NCBI GenBank assembly: GCA_013076295.1
Contig: RQOL01000809.1
Span: 165,503 to 229,502 of the forward strand
Length of the DNA stretch: 64,000 nt
Origin: Sanderia malayensis
Lineage: Eukaryota; Cnidaria; Scyphozoa; Semaeostomeae; Pelagiidae
Direction: 5' to 3'
The notes beneath the pieces were generated by a model, which saw only the letters and a program-made list of their open reading frames with translations, was not told the origin of the DNA and did no database searches. Shown here piece after piece: positions 11,998 through 22,395 of the stretch (position 1 is the stretch's first letter; every line of letters begins with the position of its first letter). The position numbers and the translations under genes are program-made.

Positions 11998-12023
11998 ATT
12001 AACTACATGGCAACTGTTTTTTC

Positions 12024-12616
12024 TCAGATCTTTGCACAAAGGTTTTCTCTGCTGTTCGTCTTTTCTTCTGCAGCTTCCAAAAAAAGGCACAACTTGTCTA
12101 ATGATTGCACCAGTTCTGTTTTAGCAGTTTTCACTCTAACGGAGAGAACCAATTCATCTCTTCCCTTTGTTACATCGACCACTCGTCCCAAAGGCCAATA
12201 CCTTCTTGGTAGCGATTCATCCACCACCAGAACAATGTCATCTACCGTTACATTACGCTTGATGGTTTGCCATTTTTGTCTCATCTGCAATATGGGCAGG
12301 TACTCTCGTGTCCATCTTTTCCAAAATATATAATAAGCACTTGTTTCCATCTTCTTCTCAAATAGCTGCCAGCCTTGACAAAAATGCCTGGTGGGAAACA
12401 CGGATTTGATTTTAGCAGTAGAAGGTTATTTGGTGTAAGGGCATTCGCATCATGTGGATCATCAGACACTTTCATCAGTGGTCTTCCATTGATAATTGAT
12501 TCAATCTCACAAAAGATTGTTAGTAGTCCTTCATTATCTAACAACAACTGTTCTCGAAGTAGGGCCTGCATGATCTTCCGTATGGATCTGATGACTCGCT
12601 CCCATACTCTGCCCAT
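12024..12616 (-). pseudogene. BEL integrase C-terminus and DUF5641 region, copy 1
   Basis: Two overlapping frames (12616-12281 and 12401-12024) make up what is one frame in the second copy (32024-31473). Family-typical phrases are [13 protein letters not shown] (third catalytic Glu of the integrase in WERV), LTPNNLLLLK, then FWKRWTREYLPILQMRQKW and DDIVLVVDESLPR. The last part is the DUF5641 domain that ends BEL polyproteins. The frame break is a small replaced block near 12325-12355 (ATATATAATAAGC) where the second copy keeps the reading frame. Confidence 0.8.
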
Positions 12617-13143
12617 ATGAGAAGCCTTTGGGGGATTAGGAATCCATTTGATCTCTTGCTGCCGAAGATATTGATGAAGTTTCTCTCTATTCCATTGACT
12701 GATTGCCTTTTGAGCTCTCGACTACCACCAACAAAATTGGTTCCATTGTCAGATCTAATTTCATGCGGCTTGCCTCTTCTTGCAACGATTCGTCTTAATG
12801 CGTGAATATAGGAATCTGTATCCACACTATGAATTCGGTCCACTCGGTCTGGTGGTAAATTTGCCATATTGTGTAGGCCGGGCTTCTGTAACCTTTTCTT
12901 GCAGTCAAAGCATTTACTGATTATTCAGTGCACCAACACTCTTACCTTTACAATCCAAAATCTTTCCCTGATGAGCGAGAGTACGTATTCAATTCCAGAA
13001 TGTCCAGGCTTGTTATTGTAATGTCTGATTATCAAATCAAAAATGTGGTGTTGTTTGGGAAGGATGGCAGGATTTTTCGCTTCTTCAGATAATGCTGCGT
13101 GCTTCAGACGACCTTCAAAGCAAAGTAATTCGCCAATGAGCAC
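12538..13143 (-). pseudogene. BEL integrase zinc-binding and core domain with internal deletion, copy 1
   Basis: The zinc-binding part reads HHIFDLIIRHY...GHSGIEYVL, then after an in-frame TGA a CFDCKKR pair, forming the H2C2 pattern. The core resumes as [14 protein letters not shown] joined directly to [12 protein letters not shown] and [10 protein letters not shown]. In intact relatives about 50 residues with the first catalytic Asp lie between these two stretches. That segment is deleted here and in the second copy. Only the SDNGTNF Asp and the WERV Glu remain, so this integrase could not have been active. Confidence 0.75.
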
Positions 13144-13155
13144 GGGATCAAGTCT

Positions 13156-13715
13156 TCACAAACAACTGGAATTGCCAACTAAATGTTCTGATTTTAATTT
13201 ATTCATCTCATCTCCGTATGTTTCCCTTTGTACGTGTAATAGAATATATTTCTCAGCTTCGTGTATCTCTTCGACTGTCAGGTGGCCAGTTTTAACTGCA
13301 TAATCTTTACAGCTGCTTATTTTGCTTTGCATCCATGTTTTGAAGCGAAGAATCCATCCGACTGCTATTTTCAATCTTGTCCAATCAGAAAACCCCCGAA
13401 ACATTGCAGAAATGACGCTTGGTTTGGTCTCTTGATTGACTGTAAACGACTGCACTTTCTTCTTCAGTTCAAAATAGTCATCAGGAATTTCACCAATATC
13501 TGAGTCGACAAAATACGAGACTTCACTCTGATTCTAGATGTCTTCATGGAGGACCATGAAGACATCTAGAATCGCTAGTCATTTGATAAGCATGCAGACC
13601 TCTTGAGGCGTCATCTGCCGGATTTATTATTGTGTCGATAAACTTGCATTGTTCTGGGTTTGAGCCGTCATGTATAATTGCCAATCGGTTTGCGACAAGT
13701 GTCTGCAATCTTCTG
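13156..13715 (-). pseudogene. BEL RNase H-integrase linker, frameshifted, copy 1
   Basis: After the RNase H block the homologous reading shifts frame near 13715 (LVANRLAIIHDGSNPEQ, then NPADDASRGL, a classic BEL phrase) and is broken by a palindromic replacement at 13530-13573. It continues to 13156 through FRGFSDWTRLKIAVGWILRF. A further frameshift near 13155 precedes the zinc-binding domain. In the second copy the stretch is one ORF (33154-32609), which shows the copy-1 break is private. Confidence 0.75.
13530..13573. repeat. Perfect 20-bp-arm palindrome created inside copy 1 of the BEL element
   Basis: GATTCTAGATGTCTTCATGG (13530-13549), loop AGGA, then its exact reverse complement (13554-13573). 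The right arm matches ordinary BEL sequence; the left arm replaces CCATAAGAATGG found in the second copy. It looks like an inverted template switch. Confidence 0.9.
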
Positions 13716-14397
13716 TTTCATTATGGATGTACCTCAACACGGCTTGGCTGTCTGTCCAAAAGAATGATTTATCGATTTCCATGTCGAGTTCTGTTCTGAT
13801 CATTTGGTCAAATTTCACTGCCAAAGTAGCTGCGGATAGCTCCAGACGTGGAATTGACATCTGTTTCAAAGGGGATAATCTGGATTTTCCAATGAGAAAT
13901 ATGCAATGAACATGGCCTTTGTTGTTAAGCATTCTGATGTACGAAGCTGCTCCGTAACCTGCTTCAGAAGCATCTGAGAAGTGATGAAGCTCTGTTATTG
14001 TTGGTTCACCGAATGCTTCTGGCTTGAAGTACCTGTCAACTGAAAGTTCCCGAAGCATTTGCAGCTCTGTAAGCCATTGCTGCCAGCATTGAAGCTCTGC
14101 ATCGGGAACAGGATCATCCCATGCAAGCCTCTTCCGACATAGTTGATGTAGAATCATCTTTGCTCTCAGGAAAAACGGAGATACAAATCCAAGGGGGTCA
14201 CATACGGAAGATACAAGGCTTAATACTCCTCGTCTTGTTGCTGGCTTATCCTTAAAGCTGGTATTGTATTGAAATTTATCTTGCTCGGTATTCCATTGCA
14301 GACCCAATGCTCTCTCGGTCGGAAGTGTGTCCTTTTCAAAGTTTATGCTCTTCAATTCCTTTGATAGCTCGCCGTCTGGAATGGCGTTCAGCACATC
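13627..14397 (-). pseudogene. BEL RNase H / pre-RNase H region (peptidase A17 family), copy 1
   Basis: It continues the RT frame directly after an in-frame TGA (14400-14398). Typical motifs are ERALGLQWN, KPATRRGVLSLVSSVCDPLGF (the A17-family signature), HHFSDASEAGYGAASYIR and FFWTDSQAVLRYI. The DAS and TDS aspartates belong to the RNase H active site. The frame ends in a frameshift after YIHNETED. The start codon shown by a GTG at 14394 is not meaningful because translation would have come from upstream. Confidence 0.8.
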
Positions 14398-15546
14398 TCA
14401 TTTATTACTTGTCCACTTTGTCAGGTGAAGTCCTCCACAAGAAAACAGTTTGGTAACTTCTGTATGCAATTTGATTGCAGATTCTGTATCTTTCATCGAC
14501 TTTAACATGTCATCCACGTAAAAGTTTCTTTGCACGGTTTCAGTGATCTCATAGTCATATCGGTCTGTGTTATCAACAGCTGTTTTCTTCAAAGCAGAAC
14601 TTGCACAGCATGGCGACCATACACTTCCAAATAAATGAACGAGCATGTGATACTCTTCTGGTTCTTTTTCCAAATCCCCATTCGGGAACCAAAGAAAGCG
14701 CAAGACATCAATATCCTTTGGATCAACGGGTACTTGATGGAACATGGATTCAACATCTGCCATCAATGCCACTGATTCTTGACAGAATCGAAGTAAAACT
14801 CCAACAAGTGGATTCATAAAGTCAGGTCCTGGTAATACGCTATCGTTCAACGATTTCCCACGGTACAAGGCTGCACAGTCAAAAACTATTCTGAATTTGT
14901 ATGGCATTTTTGGGTTGATTACAATGTGATGTGGAAGGTACCATACTGCTCCATCATTTCGATTGCTCTGATCTTCTGGGAATTTTCTTGCATGGTTTTT
15001 CACGAGAAGGTCATTAAAGAAGTTGGTATATTTCTCACAGAGGACAGCATCTCTCGATAGCTTTCTCTTCAGATATTTCAATCTGTGCTCCGCTACCAGC
15101 CTGTTGTTTGGTAAACATGGCTGGACGTTTCTCCATGGGATAGCAAGCTGATAATGTCCATCAACGAGTTTTGCCATTTCATTGAGTACTGCTAGCGCAC
15201 GTTTATCCTCTATCGACATTGCTTTACGATTGTCAGCATTTGACTCGCATAAATCACGGTTGATGTACAGCCTGAATTGTTTTTCCAACGTAGCATCAGG
15301 GTCAGAATATGAAGTGAGATGACATTCGTTGGGGTCTGGAATACGTCTGCCAAGTGGTCCGTTAAGTGTCCATCCGAATTTCGCCTTCACTGCATAAGGT
15401 CCACCATCTTGTGCTCTTCTAATCTCTTCTGGTTCTAACGCCTCTGGGACATCTATCTTGATAAGGAGATCAACATCAAGATTTGCAAGTGTCTTCGGAA
15501 CTCTCACATCACGCAAGTATGGCCAATTGTCCAAATCTTCTTGCCT
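14398..15546 (-). pseudogene. BEL protease-tail (DUF1758) and reverse transcriptase, copy 1
   Basis: The frame is open from the truncation point at 15546 to TGA at 14398. It begins with the end of the retroviral-type protease domain (DNWPYLRDVRVP, DVDLLIKIDVPEAL, GPYAVKAKFGW). RT motifs follow: YLPHHIVINP, FRIVFDCAA, the GPDFMNPLVGVLLRFR-like block, ALMADVESMFHQV and the catalytic NFYVDDML (near 14522-14508). KWTSNK then meets TGA, where relatives have a coding triplet. This is the best-preserved piece of copy 1. Confidence 0.85.
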
Positions 15547-17228
15547 TCTATATATACTATTCTATCTATATATACTATTCTACGGTCACACGTGACCAGG
15601 AAACGCTCAACAATGGGCCATTGTCCCCGGAACAATCGACGTTCCACCAAACAATGACAACGTTCCACCAAACAATGGGATCAAAGGAGCGGGGCTTGAT
15701 ATCATAAAGGCTTTTTTTTGGGGTGCGAATAAGGGTGCAAATTGGTACAGAAATGATCGCTGTATTGTGCTGATCAAAGTGAAGTATTTGGCTAATTTCT
15801 ACTCAAAGCGGTTCCGCAGTTATGGCCCATTTTTTGTTCCGACTTTCTAGAAAGTTCCCAGGACGGAGTTAATGAGATGCAAAACGAGCAGGGAGAAGCA
15901 GGTTTTTTTTGGTTGAACGGGCGGCAAGTTGCTCGGGTTTAAACGTGAATAAGTGCCGGAAATCAATTGTAAAGACGTGTCAATTGTTCTCAGGACCTGT
16001 GGAGACAATGTGTGGACAATTATTTCAAGGTATTTCGTTTATTCAATTGTTTTTGGGTGGAAATAGCACGAGTTTTGTTTTGTTTAACCTCACGTTTTTC
16101 TTTCGGCTCCAGGGCCTAACCAAAACACGAAGACAATTTTAATTTTCTTGGGTCGTTCTGGGCCGATTTCGCCCATTTAAACTTTCCATAACTGTTTATT
16201 TACACGAGAACTAAAGTTATCTGGGGTTGGTTTTTTTGTTTTGTCGATTTCCCTCTGTTTTTGGACAGTTTTAGCCGAGATTGGGTTCTGCTGGAAAACA
16301 CGAAGTTTTCAGGCAACACGCCTGTATTTTCCATTCGCCAAAATTAAATTTTAACCTCCCAAAACTTTGTTTTTTTCACCCAAATACTTTCGATAAATAT
16401 TCGCCAAGGTATTAGCTTCGTGTTTGTGTAATTTGAGTTAAAATGGACAAATTTTGACCAAGTTAGGGGAATTTTTGTGTTTTTAAAGTTGGCTGAGGAA
16501 TTTCATTTTTCACGGTTTTTGTCTTTGCCTGCAGCAAATGCTCGCTTAAAATTACAAACAACACAGCTAACAAATGTCAGCATTTTTATCGGATTCGCTG
16601 TTTTCTTACCTACAGTTTGATATATATTTTATTAGACATTGAGTTTAAATTTTCCAGGATTGATTAAATTTTTGAAGGCAACTATTTTTTTTTCAAACTT
16701 CACACTGAAGTTATAAACTTTCAGAAACGGCTTTCAGGGGGGCGGCAGGGTGGGCGCTGCCAGGGGGGAAGATTCGACCTCCCACCTTCAAGTGTTTTAG
16801 AACAGTCATAGTATTGTAGGGTATTGTATTGTAGGGTATTGTATTGTAGGGTATGTATTGTAGGGTATTTATTGTAGGGTATTTATTGTAGGGTATGTAT
16901 TTTAGGGTATGTATTGTAGGGTATCTTATGTAGGGTATGTGTTGTAGGGTATGTATTGTAGGGTATTTATTGTAGGGTATGTATTGTAGGGTATGTATTG
17001 TAGGGTATGTATTGTAGGGTATTTATTGTAGGGTATGTATTGTAGGGTATGTATGTAGGGTATGTATGTAGGGTATGTATGTAGGGTATGTATGTAGGGT
17101 ATGTATGTAGGGTATGTATGTAGGGTATGTATGTAGGGTATGTATGTAGGGTATGTATGTAGGGTATGTATGTATGTATGTATGTATGTATGTATGTATG
17201 TATGTATGTATGTATGTATGTATGTATA
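15547..17228 (+). mobile_element. Truncated Helitron-like non-autonomous unit, copy 1
   Basis: It starts TCTATATATACTATTCTA twice in a row (15547-15564 and 15565 on), then GGTCACACGTGACC and an ACAATG-rich segment. The ~1.2-kb body matches the bodies of the units at 35010-50190, including GTTCCGACTTTCTAGAAAG and CACCCAAATACTTTCGATAA. After the body come the minisatellite and TATG repeats. No GC-rich module or CTAG end is present, so the 3' end is lost or was overwritten by the adjacent Helitron. Confidence 0.7.
16810..17228. repeat. 14-bp minisatellite grading into TATG microsatellite, copy 1
   Basis: Units of TATTGTAGGGTATG and shorter TATGTAGGGTATG variants run from about 16810 to 17163, followed by about 16 uninterrupted TATG units. 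Because 14 and 4 bp are free of stops on the minus strand, it gives false ORFs rich in His, Thr, Tyr, Ile and Pro. Confidence 0.95.
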
Positions 17229-19108
17229 GTATTTTTATACATAGTATATAGGGTATGTATTTATGTATATATTTATGTATAGTATCTATAGTAACTATGT
17301 TAATATTAATATGCAGTGCTTCTATTTCTAACTTTTGTAATTCATTAAAAAAAACACTGCAAAACAGACACTGTCCTTCTTTTTGAACAAATGATCTTCA
17401 ATTAACAAATCTTAAAATGAACTCACCTAACTATAATAAGGAATGACCACAAACATTCACTTTATGTCTGGGCTCCTGAAAAACAACAAGAAATCATGTA
17501 ATCTACTTTATAGCATGTTGGCTCATCTCAGTTCTTTTCATGTGGCCTCAAGTCTATAAATGTAAGTCATTTATTGTAACTGCAAATCATTAATTATTTC
17601 CACCTCATGTATTCACCCACTCAAACAACGTATAAAACCTTCTTACTTTTGGTCAACCTTCCATGGCCTACTCTTATTATTGGTATTTTTACCAACAGCA
17701 ATATTTCTGAAGATATAACAGATCACCAAAAATAAAATCAATGCACTTCATTCTCCATGTGTCCGTGGTGGAACATGTTTTTCCTGTTGTTGTGTTCAAC
17801 AACCTTCACCATCAAAATCCCCACAACGCCATGGTGAGAAATGATCTATTTCTAGATATCTTGCATAATAAAGTCCACCAAATTATTTCTTCTTATACTT
17901 AGAGATCGACAAAACAGAATGAATGAATCATCATAATAATAATAATAACAACAACGAGGCACGCCGCCGAATAGAGGCAACAAAACTTTCAAATTGGCGC
18001 GAATTTAAAATAGCAATTGCGTGTTTACTTTCTTGCTACAGCAAATGTAAAATTTTTGTTCAACATCTAACGTTGTTAGAAATTGGAAGAAAATAATAAT
18101 TATCTATATATTGAGAAAAAATCTTACCAAGATTGTTTTACTTTGTTATTGGTAAGTTGAATGTTGAAATTTACCTTTCCTAAACAATCCATATTTACAC
18201 CAACAGCGTCTTCTTTAAGGCCAGGTTGTCTTTCATTGCATCGCAATGCACTGTCTTTTTTACCCTTTCTGTCATCTGGTTTTTAGCGTTTCTGTCATCT
18301 GGCTTCTGGGTTAATATCCAGCCAGTTTTGTTGTAAAGTAAAGTAAAGTAAAGTGAAGTTTTTTTATAAAGTAAGTATTTCACTCCTTCACTTCAGCATG
18401 ACATTTTATTCTTATTTCAATCAACACAATAATATACAAGTTAAACATGTTAAACATTCCTTTGTATTAATGGCAACTTTCTTTTTACAAGATAATAAAT
18501 TCATCCAAATCATCTTTCTTCTTTTCTAAAAACAGGGTTTCAAGAAAGTTGATTCCTCAAAATATTTGGTGAGTGTCATAACAATTGTTGTTATACAAAG
18601 CCCATTTTAGTTAATGTTTAAATGCCTCACCCTGTAATGTACATTGATCTCCCAAATCTGAAGCTTAACTACTTAGCTGAACAATCACAACAATTTCTTA
18701 TCAATAAAAAGCAAATTAACTGCATAATGCAAATAAAATCTAGCCTTCACAAACACATCAAATGGGTGATTAACTTTTCCAATTTATACATTATTGCAAC
18801 TGTTTTCCTTTTAGTTCTTGAAGAACACAATAGAAAGAGTGATGTAGGTCATAAGATAAAGTGCTCCAATATTTTTATTTGGGAACTTTAAATAACCAAT
18901 AATTTACTTCCACGATCAAGAGTAATTTCAAACATTTCTTACAATTATGCTTTAAATTATTTATTTTACCTTGCAGCTCACCAAAAAACAACAAAACCCA
19001 TCCACTTGCTCACAAAAATCACTCTTATTTCAAATATTAACATTTTCACTTAAATTGGGTTGCATATAAAACACATTTTTTTCTTTTTTTTATATCATCT
19101 CTCGCAAA
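17229..19108 (+). other. 5' non-coding region of the Helitron, copy 1
   Basis: About 1.9 kb without a credible gene, shared with 50190-52063. It begins with TATAGTAT-rich sequence; TCTATAGTAACTATG at 17285 could be a Helitron-type 5' end (TC start) but I cannot prove it. Simple repeats are an AAT run near 17935 and four GTAAA units near 18333. TTGGCGCGAATTT at about 17994 resembles an E2F site. It probably contains the promoter and leader of the Helitron transcript. Confidence 0.45.
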
Positions 19109-19453
19109 ATGCCAAAAAAAGCCAGAAAAAGCATCACCGGCTCAAGGCGCTGCGATCAAGTAAGGAAAGCAAATCGCCGAAGTCGTGAGAATAACCAACA
19201 GCCTCATCCTGCTGATTTACCACCCGATAATACGGTACAGGGAGCAGTGAATGATCTTCACCAGTTGCAGCAAGAATACCCTCAGGAACCAGCCCCAGAA
19301 TATCAACCACTCCCAGTTCATTATCCACAGATGCAGGCATTGTATGTTCCATGGCAACTACCTGTGACGCTTCCCCACTACGGACTTATAGCAGTACCGC
19401 AACCAATAAACATTGGCTTACAATATCCTGCAGCACTGGCCCCTCAACTTCAG
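19109..19453 (+). CDS. Helitron exon 1: basic start then Pro/Gln-rich segment, copy 1
   Basis: It opens at a real ATG (CGCAAAATG) after an AT-rich leader. The first ~30 residues are strongly basic (KKARK, SRRCDQVRKANRRSR), suggesting a nuclear localisation or DNA-contact segment. The remainder is low-complexity with Pro, Gln and Tyr (QQEYPQEPAPEYQPLP). It ends at TTCAG|GTACAC in phase 0. The exon is intact at 115 codons, whereas copy 2 carries frameshifts. The function is not otherwise recognisable. Confidence 0.6.
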
Positions 19454-19589
19454 GTACACAACTCAATAATTTCTGCTAAACTTTTCCAATCACGTCAACC
19501 ATATATTATACAACTTTTTGTAATTAAAAACTATCAAAATTAAATCAGTTATTATATCAACCAAATTATCAATATTTTTCCATCTGCAG

Positions 19590-19712
19590 GTACCGCAGAT
19601 GGTTATGCAGTTGCAACCACCCCTTCTGAATCGTAATCATGAAGGTCCAGCAGCAATACAAACGGCAGATGTGGAGATGCTTAATGTAACTCAAGCTCAA
19701 AATGACAATGAG
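19590..19712 (+). CDS. Helitron exon 2: 41-codon symmetric Gln-rich exon, copy 1
   Basis: The acceptor is CATCTGCAG at 19589 and the donor GAG|GTAAAA follows 19712. The exon is exactly 123 bp, phase 0 on both sides. It encodes PQMVMQLQP followed by an acidic stretch (TADVEML). The pattern is repeated in exons 3 and 4, suggesting exon duplication. It has no known domain. Confidence 0.55.
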
Positions 19713-19927
19713 GTAAAACAAAATTGTTAACAAAAGCTAACTACAGTTAGGCAACTCCATTTTCCATAACCCAAATCCCCCATGCAATTTCCCTACTTGA
19801 GACATGTATAATTATAAGTTCCCATGTATATTTATATCAATTTACATAGTCACACAGTAATGACATTAAAATTTCTATTAACTAATGACTAAAATAACTA
19901 ATTTAATTTAATTTTCATTATTAACAG

Positions 19928-20050
19928 ATGCGGCCAATGCAGATGCAACCCCAAACACATATTGAAAATGAAAATAATGAAATTGAAAGGCCAGCACAAC
20001 CTGATGAAATCAACGTGGAACAACACATTCCAATTCCACATGATAATCAG
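19928..20050 (+). CDS. Helitron exon 3: second 41-codon symmetric exon, copy 1
   Basis: The acceptor TTAACAG ends at 19927 and the donor AATCAG|GTAAAA follows 20050, again 123 bp and phase 0. It encodes RPMQMQPQ followed by ENENNEIE, the same Gln/Met then Asn/Glu order as exons 2 and 4. The intron after it begins GTAAAACA like the intron after exon 2, which supports duplication of exon plus splice site. Confidence 0.55.
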
Positions 20051-20220
20051 GTAAAACAGACTACCATCACAATTGGCTTAAAATACACCAGTCAATCTCC
20101 ATAGTACCATGTCAGGAAATTATTTTACTCTCTAAATAGACATATCTTCACAAGTTTCAGTTTTATGCATTTCAAAACACATTATTGAATTATATTAACT
20201 TAGATTGCATTGCATTTCAG

Positions 20221-20743
20221 GATCCACAAATATTGCCTGCTGCTATGGAATTGCAACCCAACCTTGAAAATGAGAATGAAGAAAATCAAATAGCGGTACA
20301 ACCACAAGAAGTTGAAATGCATGACGAAATCCAACCACAACACCAAGATGATGTCCCCCAACCCATCGAACAGCAAGAAAGGGAAGTAAATCAACCTATT
20401 CTTGAAATTCCTCAATTCTCTCCAATGCCTCATCATCTTGGGAAAATGACCAGAACATGTATTCACTGTGAAGCGAAGTACTTCCGAGAGGAACTCAACT
20501 CAAAAAGCAATACAACAAATGTTGTATGGGAGGATTAATAACTCTCGATCCCATTCAACCACCCCCGGCAAATGTGATGCATTTATACACTGGAACTACT
20601 GAGGAATCTAAATATTTTCTCAAAAATTTCCGTAGATACAATTCGCTAATGGCGATGGCATCCTGGACAGCTAACGTTGTAAGGGCACGCTAATGCAGGA
20701 CCACCAGTCATCACCATCCATGGAAACGCATACCATATGACAG
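20221..20743 (+). pseudogene. Helitron exon 4: acidic segment and zinc finger, frameshifted, copy 1
   Basis: The acceptor TTTCAG ends at 20220. It encodes a Gln/Glu-rich tract, then HHLGKM, CIHCEAKYF and, after a 1-base loss near 20500, the CC-GG part of the Helitron zinc finger and LYTGTTEES-KYFLKNFRRYNSLMAMAS. It ends HMT|G at 20743 (GTAGAT donor). A second indel occurs at about 20690 (GTAAGGGCACGC) where copy 2 keeps the frame for NVVRHANAG. The zinc finger normally precedes the Rep domain in Helitrons, as here. Confidence 0.65.
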
Positions 20744-21052
20744 GTAGATAGAACGTCCGCCTCTTACCTCTTATATTATGCTACATTTTCATATAATAGC
20801 TTCACGTGATGAAACGGATGTTGACAGAATGCTCAAGTCCTTTCCCGCCCAATCTACAATGGATTAGCTCTCTACTATCCTTGCCTTGATATTAAGAGTT
20901 ACCAACAGCAATATTTCTGAACATATAACAGATCACAAAAAATAAGAAAATCAAGGCGCTTTTTGATGCTTACATAACAAAACACTTGCTGCATTGAAAA
21001 TTAGAGTCGATATAACGAAGTACAATTTACAATGTTTTTTTGAATTCAACAG

Positions 21053-22235
21053 GGGTAACTGAAACCGACAGGTCCCGAAATATGCAGAATTATACATTAT
21101 GGACACCCAACAAGCACTGCAAGAACGCCAGAATACAGCCAGAGAACAAAACTTGGACCTAGACATGGTGGCGCTGCTGCAAAACGAATTGATGGCAGTA
21201 AATCGATTTGCTCAACATTTTAAAACAATGGGAGAGGTACTGGAAGAGCAAAGGCAGCAAGCCATTGCCAATGATCAGCCTATTGCTACGTTCAAGATGA
21301 TTATTACCGGTCGCCCAGAACAAGATCAAAGATATGACAATCCTACTGCCAGAGAAATTGCAGCAGTCTACACTACACGCAATGGCGGTGCTCCTAATCC
21401 AGAGGACAGAGAGCTTCAAATTCGAACAAGGCGTGGTAATCTTATGAAAATTAATGCCATAGATCCTGTTGCGGATCCTCTAACCTATCCATTGTTGTTC
21501 TTTCAGGGTGATCGTGGATACAGCGTGGACCTTCAACGTCTACCTACACGTGAAGGACAAGGCCAGCAAAATGCTAATCGTAACCACCGTACCAAACTTA
21601 CAATCGCCGAATATTATTTGTACCGAATACAAGTCAGATATCAACTGTCCACCATCCACAGGGCAACACTTCTCTTTCAACAATATTTGGTGGATGCATA
21701 CACCAAAATAGAAGGAAACAAGCTCAACTGGATTTTGCACAATCAACGGCAATTACGTGCTGACAGTTATCGAGGCCTGATGGATCACCTGAACAGAATG
21801 GCTGAAATCGAAAATCAAATGGCCAGGGCAAACAATCCCAACGAACCCCTTCATATTGATGTCGGTCGTGTTGTCATACTTCCCTCATCTTTTTCAGGCA
21901 GTCAACGAAATATGTACCAGAACTTTCAAGATGCAATGACCATCGTAAGAAAGTATGGCAAGCCTGACATCTTCCTAACCATGACCGCCAATCCCAAGTG
22001 GAAGGAGATTTCAGAAAACATTCTACCACACCAGAAGTCGAATGACCGGCCTGACATCGTCACACGAGTATTTCAACAGAAACTACAAGAACTACTGGAA
22101 GATGTCCTTCACAAGCACATTCTCGGACACACTATTGCACATGTATATGTCATCGAATTTCAGAAGAGAGGACTACCACACGCTCACATGATTCTGTTCC
22201 TCTCCGAGGCTGATAGACCACGAACACCTGAAGAG
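21053..22235 (+). CDS. Helitron exon 5: Rep (HUH) domain, copy 1
   Basis: The acceptor CAACAG ends at 21052 and restores a Gly codon split after exon 4; a 1-base shift near 21080 precedes the long open frame from 21099. It contains DPLTYPLLFFQGDRG, YYLYRIQV, PDIFLTMTANPKW and the HUH nuclease motif GLPHAHMILFL (near 22170-22200), both His present. This domain nicks and joins DNA strands in rolling-circle transposition. The exon ends in PRTPEE at a GTAACA donor, phase 0. Reading on to 22418 is intron read-through. It is open over 379 codons, unlike copy 2, although the stretch around GYSVDLQRLP may be out of frame by compensating indels. Confidence 0.75.
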
Positions 22236-22395
22236 GTAACATCTGTAGCAATAATCTATTATAGAGTAAAAGATAGATTTATTATACATTTATTATTGAG
22301 TATGAAATATTATCATCAGTTGTATTGCTTAGCAAAAACACAGTGCATTTTGATGTGTAGAACTTACATGTCATATTTTTCCTCGAAACCTACAG

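Larger units (their letters stand above)
11556..15546 (-). mobile_element. BEL/Pao LTR retroelement, copy 1, 5'-truncated and decayed
   Basis: On the minus strand the order is aspartic-protease tail, reverse transcriptase, RNase H, zinc-binding and core integrase, then DUF5641-type end and a 3' LTR. This is the BEL/Pao layout. The gag, the protease active site and the 5' LTR are missing because the 5' side is cut at 15546 by a Helitron-like terminus. In-frame stops, frameshifts and an internal integrase deletion make it inactive. It sits in the satellite (right edge of array at 11555). Confidence 0.9.

Noticed and set aside
21540..21752. Reverse-strand and alternative-frame ORFs overlapping the Helitron and BEL coding blocks.
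   Set aside because: They are shadows of the recognised domains in the main frames.
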